Shown: piece by piece, positions 1 through 10,960 of the stretch
How the letters are laid out: each line of letters opens with the position of its first letter
Position numbering within the stretch: position 1 is the stretch's first letter
Assembly (NCBI GenBank): GCA_007922225.1
Contig: ML680055.1
Span: 4,341,655 to 4,405,654 of the forward strand
Length of the DNA: 64,000 nt
From: Emydura subglobosa
Lineage: Eukaryota; Chordata; Testudines; Chelidae
Reading direction: 5' to 3'
Made by a program: the position numbers and the translations under genes
Notes under the pieces: generated by a model
Told to the model about the DNA's origin: nothing
The model's database searches: none
The model's input: only the letters and a program-made list of their open reading frames with translations

Positions 1-230
1 AGGGAGACAAACCCTCATGCTTCAGGTCTGCGGCTGATCGCTAACTATCAGGGATCAGGACGAGTTCTTGGTGGGGGGTAAATTATCCTGCAGCAGCGAC
101 TGCAGGGTTTTTGCACAGTCGACTGCAGCATCTGGGCACTGGGCTAGATGGACCTTGGGTCAGACACAGCCTTTCAATGTCCATGTCCCTTTAACCGTCG
201 TATCTAGGGCTATCAAGCTGATGGCTTGAC

Positions 231-387
231 CAGCACTGGACCAGGAACCAGATGAACTGGGGGTTCTGTCCCCAGCTCTATCACTGAGTTACTGGGTGAG
301 TTTGGACAAGTCACTCCCCCTCTGTGTGCGTCAGTTTCCCCATCTGTAACACTGAGCTAACAACATTAACCTCCCTTTGCAGAGGTA
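231..387 (+). mobile_element. MIR-like tRNA-derived SINE
   Basis: The stretch carries the typical order of a MIR/CORE-type SINE: a box-B-like segment followed by a version of 'ctctgtgcctcagtttccccatctgtaa' and then 'ctaacaacattaacctccc'. The match is by recall of the MIR consensus. It is diverged and probably truncated at both ends, with no clear target duplication. Confidence 0.6.
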
Positions 388-3300
388 TTTTTTTTAGCAA
401 AGCAACATTCCTCGTGTGTATCAAATGCAATCCCTGCACTCCCAGCACACCATCCACCTCCGGATATCACAGTAACCACAGACTGGACGGCCACAGCCCT
501 TATTCACCCCTGTGTAAGAGACAGTGTAACAGGGTGTACAGACCCCGTGTGTGGGAATTACTCTGAATACAGCGTCTCACATGACACCACTTCAACCCTA
601 AATTCCTTTATTAAATCTAAAGGCCAAATGGTGTTTGTACACTTGCTCCAAACATGTCTAAAAGCCTGCGCCCTCAGCCATCACTACCTCCATCCAACAC
701 CACCCCTCTAGAAGGATTTGACCAGATTACTCACGAACAGGACTAGATCCAGCGGGGCTCCAACACACCAGCTGGACAGGGCAGGGATTCGGTGTGAACC
801 CTTTAGGAGCTCACCTGTTTATACTCTTTACCAAACAAGTGATGTCAGATTGACTGTTACTAGCTTAGCTACACACCAGGCTTTGCCCAGTTCTGGATCA
901 CTAGGGGTTCAACACGCACAATCTTTGTTTATTGTTCAAACTAGTCAGAACATTCCCTGATAACTGGGCCCTTTTTTCTCCCCAAAGATTTTTCCTCCTA
1001 TCTTCCCAGTTCCTTTTTGGATCTAGTTTTTCCAGTTAAGCACCTTTCTAAGCCCAGTATTTCCAACCAAGCCAGCCCTCTTTCACGGCCTTCCCACGAC
1101 TCCTAAAACCCCTGTCTTTTACTTAAACCACAAAACCCACGTTTTCCCGCATCCTACACCAGGCTCCTCCGGCCATGGAGGGGTTAACTGAGAGACTAGC
1201 TGGCATCTCAGCCGAGGGCAGTCGCTGGGTTTGTAGCAGCTGAGGGATAAAAAAGGTTGCAGGTCAGCACCCAGAGGTGGTTGCTACTGGGAGGGGAGCC
1301 CCTCAGCAATGGACTGGCAAGAAGCTGCGGGGGAATCAGGGCATGAGGCTGGGAAAAGCCTGCCAGAACGGCTAGGTCGGAAGCAGTGAGGGAGCGTGAG
1401 GAACATACAGGGACCTTGGGCTGCAGAAGCAGCAGGTGGGCCTGGGCTCCCCACCACCCTCAGGACGGGGATAGTCAGGACTTTGGCGCAAAGGGGCCAC
1501 GGAGGGTCAACTCTTTGCTAGGGTCGTAGGACTGGCGGCCTGCCGTCGTCCGTGTCGCCCTCCGCGGGGAGAGACTACAAATAACCTGGCTGGAGTCGTA
1601 ACAGGAAAGCCCCAAACACAGAAGGAAGCGGTTACTGGCTGGGGGATTGAGTCAATGTTGCTGCAGCCCTCGCCTGGGCGCGGATGGGCACGAGCTGGGG
1701 AAGGCAGCCCCGGATAAGACAAGCGGCTGGGCCCTGCTCGGATAACTCTGGCTTCGTCGGGAGAAGCAGGAGCTGCTTGTCCGACACTCCCTGTGGCAAA
1801 CAAGGGGAGGGTGGAGGGTGGGACTCGCCAGGTAGGGTCGCTGCCCTGCGGCACTGTGGGAAGGAGCTACCCCAGAGCAAGTGGGCAGCAGGGGGCTGGG
1901 GTGAGGCCCGGGGCAGACTGGGCAGATCAGTGCGCTCCCCGTTTTACAGAGGATGGGGTGGGGAGCCAGCCCCAGAGGGCTGAATTTCTGACAGTCCAAC
2001 TCTGCAAGGTCCCCTCACAACGGCAGAGGGGATAACCGTGCACGGAGCTGCCGCTCGGTGTGGGAAAGGGCAGCCCAAGGTCACAGCTTGTCCCCGCAGA
2101 GTCAGGGCTGGGGTGTAGCTGTCACGTCTCCCAGCCCCACTTCCCAGTTTGTTGGAGCAAAACTGCCCTTCTCCAGTTCTCTCCAGCACCTCTGTGAGGT
2201 CCCCGGGTCTGTCGCCAGCTGGGGGTTGGAGCCGCAGAGCAGAGAGGCTCCGTCTCCAGCCGCAATCACGAATCGAAACTTAATGGGGTGAAGCTTTTTA
2301 TTTTATTGCCACCCCACCCCCTCCCCCGCTTTGATTTCAGCATTTCTGGACTTTTTCCCAGCAGCGCGTCAATTGGCTTCCCGAGGAAGCAACCCTAAAT
2401 AATCCTGGCGTTGCTGCACTGCTGTCCTTGGCAGGGAAGAAAACACACAGAACTGAACCTGCCTCAGGAGAGGTGCTGAATTCCTCTTCTGAGCCATTAT
2501 CCGCAGAGCCAGGCCCTCTGAGATCCGAGCGGGGAGCAGCCTCGGCCTGTGGAGGAAACAATTGTACAGCATAAACCCTAAGGGCATGGCGGTGCTCCAG
2601 CAAGCCATGGGGCAGACCAGGCCCTGGGGGCATTGAATGGGGCCTTCTTAGCCTAGGAATATTGTCTCTGCTGCAACCGGGAGATGAAAGTTCAGACCTA
2701 CGCACATGATGAGGACTGAGGGGGAAACCGTGGGCTCCAGGCCCCCGTGGACCAGCAGGGTTTGAACTGAGCTCTGCAGGGCTCCCTCACTTGGCTCGGA
2801 GAACAGGGAATAGGACCCGAGAGGGTGAGAAGGTGTCTGGCCCAAAAGCCCATTGAAGTCCGTGGAAAGACTCCCGTGGGTTATCGTGGGATCTGAGCCC
2901 ACGTGGAGGGGACTGGCTGGGAGAATCCATCCCAGCAGGAGAGGCTGGGCACGGAAGCTGAACTGTTGGGGAATTGCGGGGGGCTCTTTACTCTCTCCTT
3001 TAACCTGGGCTCGTCCAGCGTCACTTTCCCCTCCAATCAGCCCTGTCTCCCCTTCCTCACGCCTCTCCCTCGCTTGGGCCACTCGCCACCCCCACAAGGG
3101 GAGAAGATCCCTCCTACCATCTAGCCTGGGGAAACCTCACCCCTTCTCCTCCCCAGGACACGGCACCAGAGCCCCCAGACCCGTGCTGCTGGATCCAGGC
3201 CAGATCCTCCTTGCCATGGCCAGACACCCCACCCGGGGGGAGGGCCGGGCGCTGGCAGGTGTCACAGAAAGCTGGAGAAGAAGGAAGCAAAGCTGTGGAC

Positions 3301-4611
3301 ATGGCGGGGCAGGATACGCACCTCGCAGCCCCAAGAAACCTGCCCTCCCGCCTGGCACAGTAACCTCCCCGGGACTGAGCCTGTGCCATATGTCCAGGAA
3401 CGAGCTAGAGCCCTAAGGACACATCACCCCACACGCCCCTGCCAGGCAGGACTGTTTCCAGGTCAGTTCCTGCCTGGGGGGCTAAGCGAGGAGCGGCTGA
3501 GTTGCAGGATTTGCCTGGTTTACATTTACTACGGTTCTGGGCTGCGTGGCCATTCACACCTGCATAAGCAGGAAGAGAGCCCAGGAGAGAGACAGAGAGG
3601 GGTAAAAAAGGAGAAAGAAGAAGATGGGAGAACACACAGGATAGGAGGTGACAGGAGTCATCTTCTGTTGATTAAGGTAGAGACAGGAGCTCAGCCAGGT
3701 CTTGGAGCTGGACACCGGGATTTCCTGGAAGGCCTGACTGAATTTCCTGCTGGTTAGTCACCCTGTTGCATAACGCGCCGGCTCAGCATCCACCGGGAAT
3801 CGTCCCTGGCAGCCGTTCGGGGAATATCTCTCTGTGCCGCGTTTACCTTCCAGTCCTTCCAATTCCCCCAGCTGTCAGTCTGAATAACTGCAGGGCGGGG
3901 CTCTGAGCACCGGCGCCCCGGCCAGGACTGCAACACCTGCCATCCAGCAGTCCCGACGGGGTGCACGTCTCAAGCTGCTGAAATGCAGCTGCCTCTAGGG
4001 CAGGGCCGTCACCCGTTCCAACGCCCCGCTAATATCGACCCGGCGCCCATTCCCCAGGGGAGCAGGCTGCAGAACGCCAGCAGCCCCGTGTAAAGAATCG
4101 AAGAGTTTGAGATGCAGCAACTTTTCACAGCGCAACACGCCGACCAACGGCATAATGCAGCGAGTTCCTCCTCGAAGACATTTGTAATGGAAGCATCACT
4201 GGGGAAGTAAAAGAGGGAGGCTCCCAGGCCTGATCCTTTTCTCACATTGATGCAAATCAGGAGCACCCGTACTGAAGTCAGTAACGCCAATATAATGACA
4301 AGAGAACCAGGCCCATGGCTCCAGATGAAGCTGCAGAGAGACTGTATTTATTCCTCAATCTGGAATTACAGCACTACAGGGATGGCACCCTGAATCTTGC
4401 AAAAGAGGGCCACAGAACACCTGGGCCTTTGGTGTCCATCTCATCTGAGAGCTGCTACCTTTCACAGCGCCCTCTTGACACACAGAGGGACCACGGCACT
4501 TCCTCGGTCACCAACATGCCTTTTCTGTGCAAGTCTCGCAGCCGAACACTGCCCAGACTCAGTGCTGCTTAGCTGACGTTTACCAGACCTTCGCCCAGCA
4601 TGGTAGAATGG
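388..4611. other. 5' flank without recognisable gene
   Basis: I see no gene here. Open frames of 70-190 codons occur on both strands, but the stretch is GC-rich (especially 1650-3400), the frames overlap each other, and none shows a known domain or clean exon borders. Around 1230-1260 there is a TATA-like 'gataaaaaagg' inside sequence resembling retroelement flanks, which I cannot assign. Confidence 0.5.
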
Positions 4612-4760
4612 CAGGGTGGAAGATAAAGGCTGAGTCTGGAAGTCTCAGGTCTTCTCTCGGCTCTGACACAAGCCTTCTGTGGGGCCTTGGGCAAGTCACT
4701 TGACCTCTCCACGCTGCAGGTTCCTTTTCTGTGAAATGGGGCTAGCCTGGGAACAGGGCC
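4612..4760 (+). mobile_element. MIR-like SINE
   Basis: The segment reads like the body of a MIR element: 'ggtcttctctcggctctgacac', then 'gccttgggcaagtcacttgacctctc', then 'ccttttctgtgaaatgggg'. These are the box-B, core and post-core landmarks in the right order on the + strand. It is diverged and no target duplication was found. Confidence 0.7.
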
Positions 4761-5084
4761 TGTGCCACAGCGGGGGTGGACTGTGGACAGGGGCCACAGG
4801 CGGAAGAGGTGGGACGGGGAAGCTTTCACCCCGCTCCCTGGGCTGGGTGCCCTTAAAATCACCAGGCCCCTGGGCAATTGCCCCCTTGGCCCCCCCTGTC
4901 GGCAGGTCTGTGCCTAGTGTAGCCCACCTGAAAATGCCATGGTCAGGGCAGGCTGCAAAAAGAAGAGTAGATTCTCCCAAAACTGGCGGCTAACACCGAC
5001 GTTTCCCCAAGCAGACACAAACAGCGCTCCTGATTCCCTCCACCGGCTAGAAAGAAAGACACAGCCCCCTTCATTGCATTTCAG

Positions 5085-5905
5085 TCTCTGGCTTCCAATC
5101 AGTAACTGGGTCCAGTAATGAGATCAGTTATATAAAACCCTATTCCCTTTCCCAAATGTTCTTCTGATCTCCAAAGGGTCAGCCACAGCACCAGATCAAT
5201 GCTAGTTTGGATCTTACCCAAAACACCCCGCTGTCAACCTATCCTTTAGTATCTAAAGCTAACAGTTTATTATAAAAGAAAAGAAGGAGAGAGATGCTGA
5301 GTGATCAAAGCAAGCTGACACACACACTTTCAAAGTCCCTATAGATCAGATTTTTAGCAGGACTGGTGATTTTGCAGGCTTGTACCGTTCCTCTGGAGTA
5401 CATCCAGTACCTGGATGGGTCTGTCAGTCCTTTGTTTCACAGCTTCAGTTGTAGAGAAATTGATCCAGAGGGAAGAAGCAGGAATGAAGACAAAATGGAG
5501 CTGGTGAAGCTGCTTTTTATATCCTTTGCCACGTGGTTTGTCCCAAAGATAAGCTCATAGGACACGGGCAAGGAAAAGCACTTGGAGTCCCCCTGTCCCC
5601 AGACATGTCCCTACATGTCCTAATAACTCATAGGCATAGCCCCTGGCTTCTCTCCCTGGGCTATAGCTGATTGCCCTTGATGGGCCGTCAAGCGGGCTGG
5701 TCAGTGCTGATGCTAATCTGTCTGGGGGTGTCACCCCGTAGCACAGCACAAGGTCTAGATACAGATATATCACACCTATTCAGAGCTTACAACGCAAAGA
5801 CAATATAAACACATCGCTAAAGTTATCGTAGTTAGCAAATCATAACTTTTCCAGTGATACCTTACAGGGCAGGCCTTGCAAAATTCATTGCAATTTTGTC
5901 ATGTT
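5085..5905 (+). mobile_element. Retroelement-like interspersed repeat (LTR type suspected), copy 1
   Basis: This stretch shares its layout with 40740-41590. Both have a segment ending in 'cctttagtatctaa' or 'cctctaataaact', then an A-rich 'aaaagaaaagaaggagagag'-like run, then 'caaagcaagc', and several hundred bases later a 'gcaaatcataacttt...ccttacagggcaggcc'-type end. I recall such sequence as a repeated component of turtle genomes, probably part of an LTR retroelement. No protease, reverse transcriptase or integrase frame is present. The family name and exact limits are uncertain. Confidence 0.45.
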
Positions 5906-7608
5906 GGTATTACTAATACTATAAACGGTCACTCCTACTTCAGACAGCCACACAGAGGGGCTTTGATTGCTCCTTCTGTTGAACCTGAAAGAGAGTGTGT
6001 GGCTCCCAATGGCTTTAATGTTGGCTTTGGGACCAAGACCCCCTGACGCCAAGTCATTAGCACTGTACAGCATAACACTTGCAAATACCAGGACAAAGAC
6101 ATTTTTGCACAATGTCACTATTGTGCTTCTTGAACTTTCCCCAATTTCTATTGGTTTTATTTTCAAAGTGTGTCTTTTCCTTTTCCCCTGCTGACCAGGT
6201 TTGAAAATCCCAGCTGCGTTCTTCTTTGTTCTCGAAAATTCTTTCCTTAATTATTGGGAATAATCCCTCAGTAAAGTAATAACGGCTGAAATGGAAGGCC
6301 AGCTGAGATCTGCATTTTACCCCATGTGCGTCCAGTCATTTGCGTATCTGCGCTGTGTGACTCAGTGGAAAGGGTTGGGTTATTTTTTATAGAGTTGTCC
6401 ATTACGCTGGGGAACTTCTTGTTTGTTTCTGCTTCTTTTGGCTTCTGTGATTTCTTCTAGGTTGCAACTGATTGCTTTTGGGAGAGATGGAGATTAAATT
6501 TTCATCAGACGCAAGCAAAATGAATAACAAGAAGTGTAAAGACACCCACAGACTCGCAGCCCTCGACTGTCTAGTCAACCCCTGAATTTAGGGTTTTGGT
6601 GTCTGCACCCATTTTCTGAGGCTCCCTCTCTTTTCGTCCTGTTCCACACAGGGTAAGCCTGTTGCACCACAATGCTTTGCACCGGCCATCAGCAAGTTGT
6701 CATGTGTCACACTGCCACTGAGACCCAGCCCGCGTCCTATGCAATACGATGCTATCACACCACTGTGAGGAGTGTCATGCTGAAATCATTTTAGGGACCT
6801 TTCGATACTCTTGGATGTTGGGCACGGGTGGCAGGCAAGCCAAAGTCTGGCTTCCAGCCCTGCCACGGCTTCAGTTTCCCATCTTCATCGATTCCGGCAC
6901 CGGAAGGGACCACGGTGATCACGTAATCGAAGCTCCTGGAGAATACAGAAAACTTCCCCCAAACTACTAGCTTTGAACTAGAGCAGATCTTTAAAGGAAA
7001 AAAAACCATCCAGGTCAGAGGACTTCACTCTGTGGCTGTTCCCTGGGTATCTCTCCCCTACGGAGAGTCTGGTTTATGAATGTAAAATGAGATTCCAACC
7101 CTCCCCGCCCTCCTTCCTTGGCTCATTCAGTCTTTTGCCAAGAAGTAGGGCTAGCGGCTGAGCCCAGGACCAACTATCTCCACCCCCCTAGCGAGCAACA
7201 GAGGGCTCGCGGCTGCATCTCAGCTGGTTTGCAGCAGAATCACCTGTCCGGCCAGACCTCCTGGCTGGCTGAAGGAACCAGCAGGCATGCACTGATGCCC
7301 AGCGGCAGCATTAGGCTTGTGACCACAAAACGCTTCCATCTCCAGCGAGGCGTGCTCCTGCTCCCACCTTGTTCCCAGCCTTGCTCGGTTCCCAACTCCT
7401 GGTTCCTGACTCTGGCTCCAACCATTAGCCCTGACTGCCAGCCCCTGCTCCCTGACACCTTTCGGTTTATAATGGTCCTTCAGACCTTTATCAGGGCCGC
7501 CCCTTCCTCCTACCCCTTCTGCCAAGCTCACAGTCCTTTGCAAGCCTCTGTCTGCAGGCCTTCTCTTGGCTGCCCTCATGTCCCCCAGCACGCCTGGTGC
7601 TGAGTCAC
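5906..7608. other. Unassigned flank
   Basis: No gene, RNA or clear repeat was recognised. Short open frames on both strands look like chance. The sequence is AT-rich to about 6500 and more balanced after that. Confidence 0.45.
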
Positions 7609-8200
7609 ATCACAGAATCATAGAAGATGAGGATTGGAAGGGAACTCAGGAGGTATCTAGTCCAACCCCCTGCTCAAAGCAGCTAAATCATCCCAGCCAG
7701 GGCTTTGTCATGCCAGGCCTTAAAAACATCTAAGGATGGAGATTCCACCACCTCCCTAGGGAACCCAATCCAGTGCTTCACCACCCGCCTAGGGAAAAAC
7801 TTTTTCCTAATATCCAACCTAGACCTCCCCCACTGCAACTTGAGACCGTTGCTCCTTGTTCTGTCGTCTGCCACCACTGAGAACAGCCTAGCTCCACCCT
7901 GCCTGGAACCCCCTTTCAGGTAGTTAAAGGCTGCTATCAAATCCTCCCTTACTCTTCTCTTCTGCAGACTAAACAAGCCTAGTTCCCTCAGCCTCTCCTC
8001 ATAAATCTTGTGCTCCAGCCCCCTCATCATTTTTGTTGCCCTCCGCTGGACTCTCTCCAATTTGTCCACATCCTTCCTGTAGTGGGGGACCCAAAACTGG
8101 ACACAATACTCCAGATGTGGCCTCACCAGTGCCAAACAGAGGAGAATAATCACTTCCCTCCATCTGCTGGCAATGCTCCTACCAATGCAGCCCAATAACC
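7609..8200 (-). mobile_element. CR1 LINE, 3' end with open C-terminal frame
   Basis: This is the 3' end of a chicken-repeat-1 (CR1) non-LTR retrotransposon on the minus strand. On the + strand it opens with 'cacagaatcatagaa', the reverse complement of the CR1 tail repeat. The minus frame is open through about 165 codons of the reverse-transcriptase thumb and C-terminal region, with landmarks [46 protein letters not shown] and [15 protein letters not shown]. The catalytic part is absent, since the copy is 5'-truncated as most CR1 copies are. It joins an L2-like fragment of opposite orientation near 8200. The long open frame suggests a comparatively young insertion or chance survival. Confidence 0.95.
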
Positions 8201-8202
8201 GC

Positions 8203-8790
8203 CGTGAGCACGTCAGACCCACGCTCCAGGCCCTCCGCTGGCTCCTTGTCACTTCTGATGCCAGTTTCAGGGCTGGATCCTAATTTTCAAAGCAATTAAT
8301 GGCCCAAGCCCCTGCTGCATCAAAGCCCAGATTTTGATCCATGAACCTCTGCACGAGCGGTGCTCCTCTGGGATGACGCACATCACAGAGGCCAGGGCGA
8401 AGCAGGTGAGAGAGAGAGAAAAAACATGCTCACCCAAGCAGATCCAGCCATAGAACCAACCAAGGGAGATCAGATGAATCCAGAGGAGACACCAGAGAAC
8501 TTTCCTCTTCAGAAAACCTCCCCACCATAAGAATGATACAACATTGACACCTCTTTCTGTCTATAAACCCCAAACCAGACACCCCCTCCTGCCCCTAGAC
8601 CCCCTTCCAATCAAAACATGAAGAAATTAATAAAGTCTACAACCAAACCCCTTCCCCCCGCATAAGCAGAGTTTTACCCCGAAAAAGGGAGACCGGCCAG
8701 AGACTCCATGCAATCGACTAGGGATTTCACTATTGCTATCGATTTTATGTAGAAAGACAGTCAGATACTAGACGGATCGGCAGGCAAGCA
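8203..8790 (+). mobile_element. L2-like LINE fragment, ORF2 end plus probable 3' UTR
   Basis: From 8209 the + strand translates to [12 protein letters not shown] followed by a degenerate frame. It corresponds to the 'H-I-x-P-x-L-x-x-L-H-W-L-P' motif near the end of L2 ORF2. The frame is broken by stops within about 40 codons. Bases 8699-8746 match 25049-25096 at roughly 81% (my hand count), so this tail is also a repeat. I infer that it is the 3' UTR of the same L2-type element. Confidence 0.6.
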
Positions 8791-10009
8791 AGCCAAGAGC
8801 CCTTTGCTAGCCTGGCCACTCAGAGTGGAGCATTTAATTCTTACAAAACGCATGAGAGCAAAGGGAGGAGAGCCAGCCAGCGGAGAGGGATGGTGAGCCT
8901 GCCAGCCAGGATCAGCTGTTACTGTAGCTTACACGGAACATGCTGCCTGTGACATGCCCAGGTTTCAAATGCACCTGCGCCCCTGCTCACATCCTCCAGC
9001 CCTTTCCTATGACTTTGCTCCGGGAAGCCCGGTCCGTCACACATAGGCCAGTTTATCAAGGGTGTTTTATAATCTCCCCCCAACCGGTGCTGAGAGCGGC
9101 TCCCCAGGGGCACAGGTGCAGCCCACACCCTGTCCATGGCAACCGTGCTGTGTAAACACGAGCTGGCACGGAGATTTAAATGCCACATTCTTTCCATCCT
9201 CCGGGCTGAAGAGTTAATGGAGAGGGCCAGGAGGAGCCCGGCAGAGTGATTCTAACCTCGGCCAGGCAGGTGACACCTCCCGGGCGTATCAAGCCGAAAT
9301 CCAGCCCGATTTGTCTGGAGCACAGAATCCAGCCCAGATGCAGCACGGGGGAAACACAGACACAGCCTGGGCTGTTTCTGTCTGGGAGGGAGCATTTTTC
9401 CCCATGCATGCCCAGGGCTAGTGTATGGGGACTGAGCGTTGGGGTTCTTGGGCTCTGCTCCCCGCTCTGGCAGGCAGTGTGGTCTAGTGAGCAGAGGACT
9501 GGAAGCGAGCATTCCTGACTCCTTATTCCACCGCCCTGCAGAAATCCCACCCGGAGCTTGCGCACACCCTGGGTGGGGACAGGCAGGTCCCTGGGTTCTC
9601 TTCCTTCCTACATGGTTCGTCTCATCCTCCTGGCTGGCAGAGCCACTCCAGCGCCTGTTAGACATATGGGGGGTGTGTGGGTGTGGAGGGGGGGGTGATG
9701 TATAACTGAGTCACACGGTGATAATGAATGGGATGGGGCAGATCTGCTATCAGCACAGTTGTGGTAAGTCACACTGCATGGGGCAGAAAGCAACGCTCCT
9801 TTGGGGGTTTTAGTCAATGTGTGAAAATAGCCCGTGGAGTTGCGTGACAAATCCCTGTCTGCGGAGGAGCGTTCGTCGGTAAAGCTCACGCAGGGAGAGG
9901 GGACCAGAGCCTTTCTCCTTTCCTTACAAAGCAGCTCCCTGTCCCTTGAGCGAGAGGGGACAGCCTTGGCTAACAGCAGAAGCCCATCCTTTATTTCCTT
10001 TGGCGGCCC
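8791..10009. other. Unassigned flank
   Basis: No gene is recognised. A short SINE-head-like piece, 'cagtgtggtctagtgagcag', is visible near 9475-9495. The overlapping frames of 80-137 codons at 9176-9705 are on opposite strands of the same GC-rich stretch and look like chance. Confidence 0.4.
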
Positions 10010-10105
10010 AGCCATGATAGCTGTCGTGGTTCAGGCACCAGGCCGAGGTGCAGGAGACCTGGTTTAATCCCCAGTTCTCCCTGTGTGACCTCGAACGAGT
10101 CTGTT
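10010..10105 (+). mobile_element. MIR-like SINE, 5' half
   Basis: The order 'gtggttcaggcaccag...ggagacctggtttaatccccagttctccctgtgtgacctcgaacgagt' corresponds to the tRNA-like head and core of a MIR-type SINE on the + strand. The 3' half is missing. Confidence 0.55.
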
Positions 10106-10584
10106 CTCTTGACACTAACGTGACAGAGATGAAGCTGCTGGTGCTCTGAGACCATTGCCCATCACGCTGACCAATACCGGCTCCTTGTTTCCTTTTGCTC
10201 TCCGGCCTGTCTGGGTCCACCTGGGGTCTCTTGGGAGGGGGAGCTTGTCTGAAAGGGGGGGGGGTGTGAGACACACTCACTGTGGTCTGTGTGCAGTGAA
10301 ATGATCCACATGCACTAACACAAACCCTTCGAGCGCCGGCGTTCCACAGTTTACATGTACGATATAGTAACCTTCGACAGTGTAATGTGGTCGCCGCGTG
10401 TTGAGTCAGTGCAGACAAATGTTCGCCTGCACGCATCGCTCGTTTGCCCTGTCGCGCCTGTCCCTCCTCCTGCTATCCCACGCTGCTTTGCCTCTTGCTG
10501 TGACCCACTTTGCTGTTCACCTGTGGGCCCTCTACTGCTCCAGGGTGAGGCTGACTGGATGTCACGTTCCTCTTTAGATGCAAT

Positions 10585-10705
10585 GTGGATGGAGAGCTCT
10601 TTGGGGCAGGGCCTCTCTTTTTGTTCCGGTTTGTACAGGGCCTAGCACAATGGCACCCTGATCCACGACTGAGGAGCCTAGACCCTGCCGCAGTGTCGAT
10701 GATAA
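10585..10705 (-). mobile_element. L2-tail/SINE repeat related to 27890, 42440 and 51240
   Basis: 'gagctctttggggcagggcctc', 'ttgtacagggcctagcacaatgg' and 'gaggagcctagaccctgccgc' are the reverse complement of the landmarks seen at 27890-28035 and 42440-42565. This is therefore another copy of the same dispersed family. The 'gcctagcaca' and 'ctttggggcaggg' blocks resemble the 3' end of L2 and L2-mobilised SINEs. Confidence 0.7.
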
Positions 10706-10709
10706 TAAT

Positions 10710-10960
10710 TCATTTGTGCCTCAGTTTCCCCCTCTGTAGAATGGGAATAGCACTTAATGATCTTGCAGGGGAGGTCGTGAGGAGAGATGATTCATGTTTG
10801 TGAGGTGCTCAAAGGCTGCAGCTGTACACACAAGACTAGGCCAGTGCACTTGGGTTAGTCAGCTCCCCGCTGTGTGCCTCAACCCTCCCATCTGTACAAT
10901 GGAGCAAACACCACTTCTCTATCTCCAGTGGCCCAGATGAGGCTCAGTTAATTAATGTAT
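10710..10960 (+). mobile_element. MIR-like SINE 3' pieces
   Basis: 'gtgcctcagtttccccctctgtagaatgggaatag' is the post-core of a MIR-type SINE, followed by 'gaggtgctcaaagg', which fits its 3' end. A second, weaker version ('gtgtgcctcaaccctcccatctgtacaatgg') follows at 10868-10905, so two partial copies seem to lie in tandem. Confidence 0.65.

Noticed and set aside
1650..3420. GC-rich stretch with many overlapping frames as an upstream gene
   Set aside because: Frames overlap on both strands, none has recognisable protein similarity or exon borders, and the composition alone explains them.
7683..8252. 189-codon minus-strand frame with RT-like sequence as a possible gene
   Set aside because: It is the C-terminal end of a truncated CR1 LINE joined to L2-like sequence, not a host gene.
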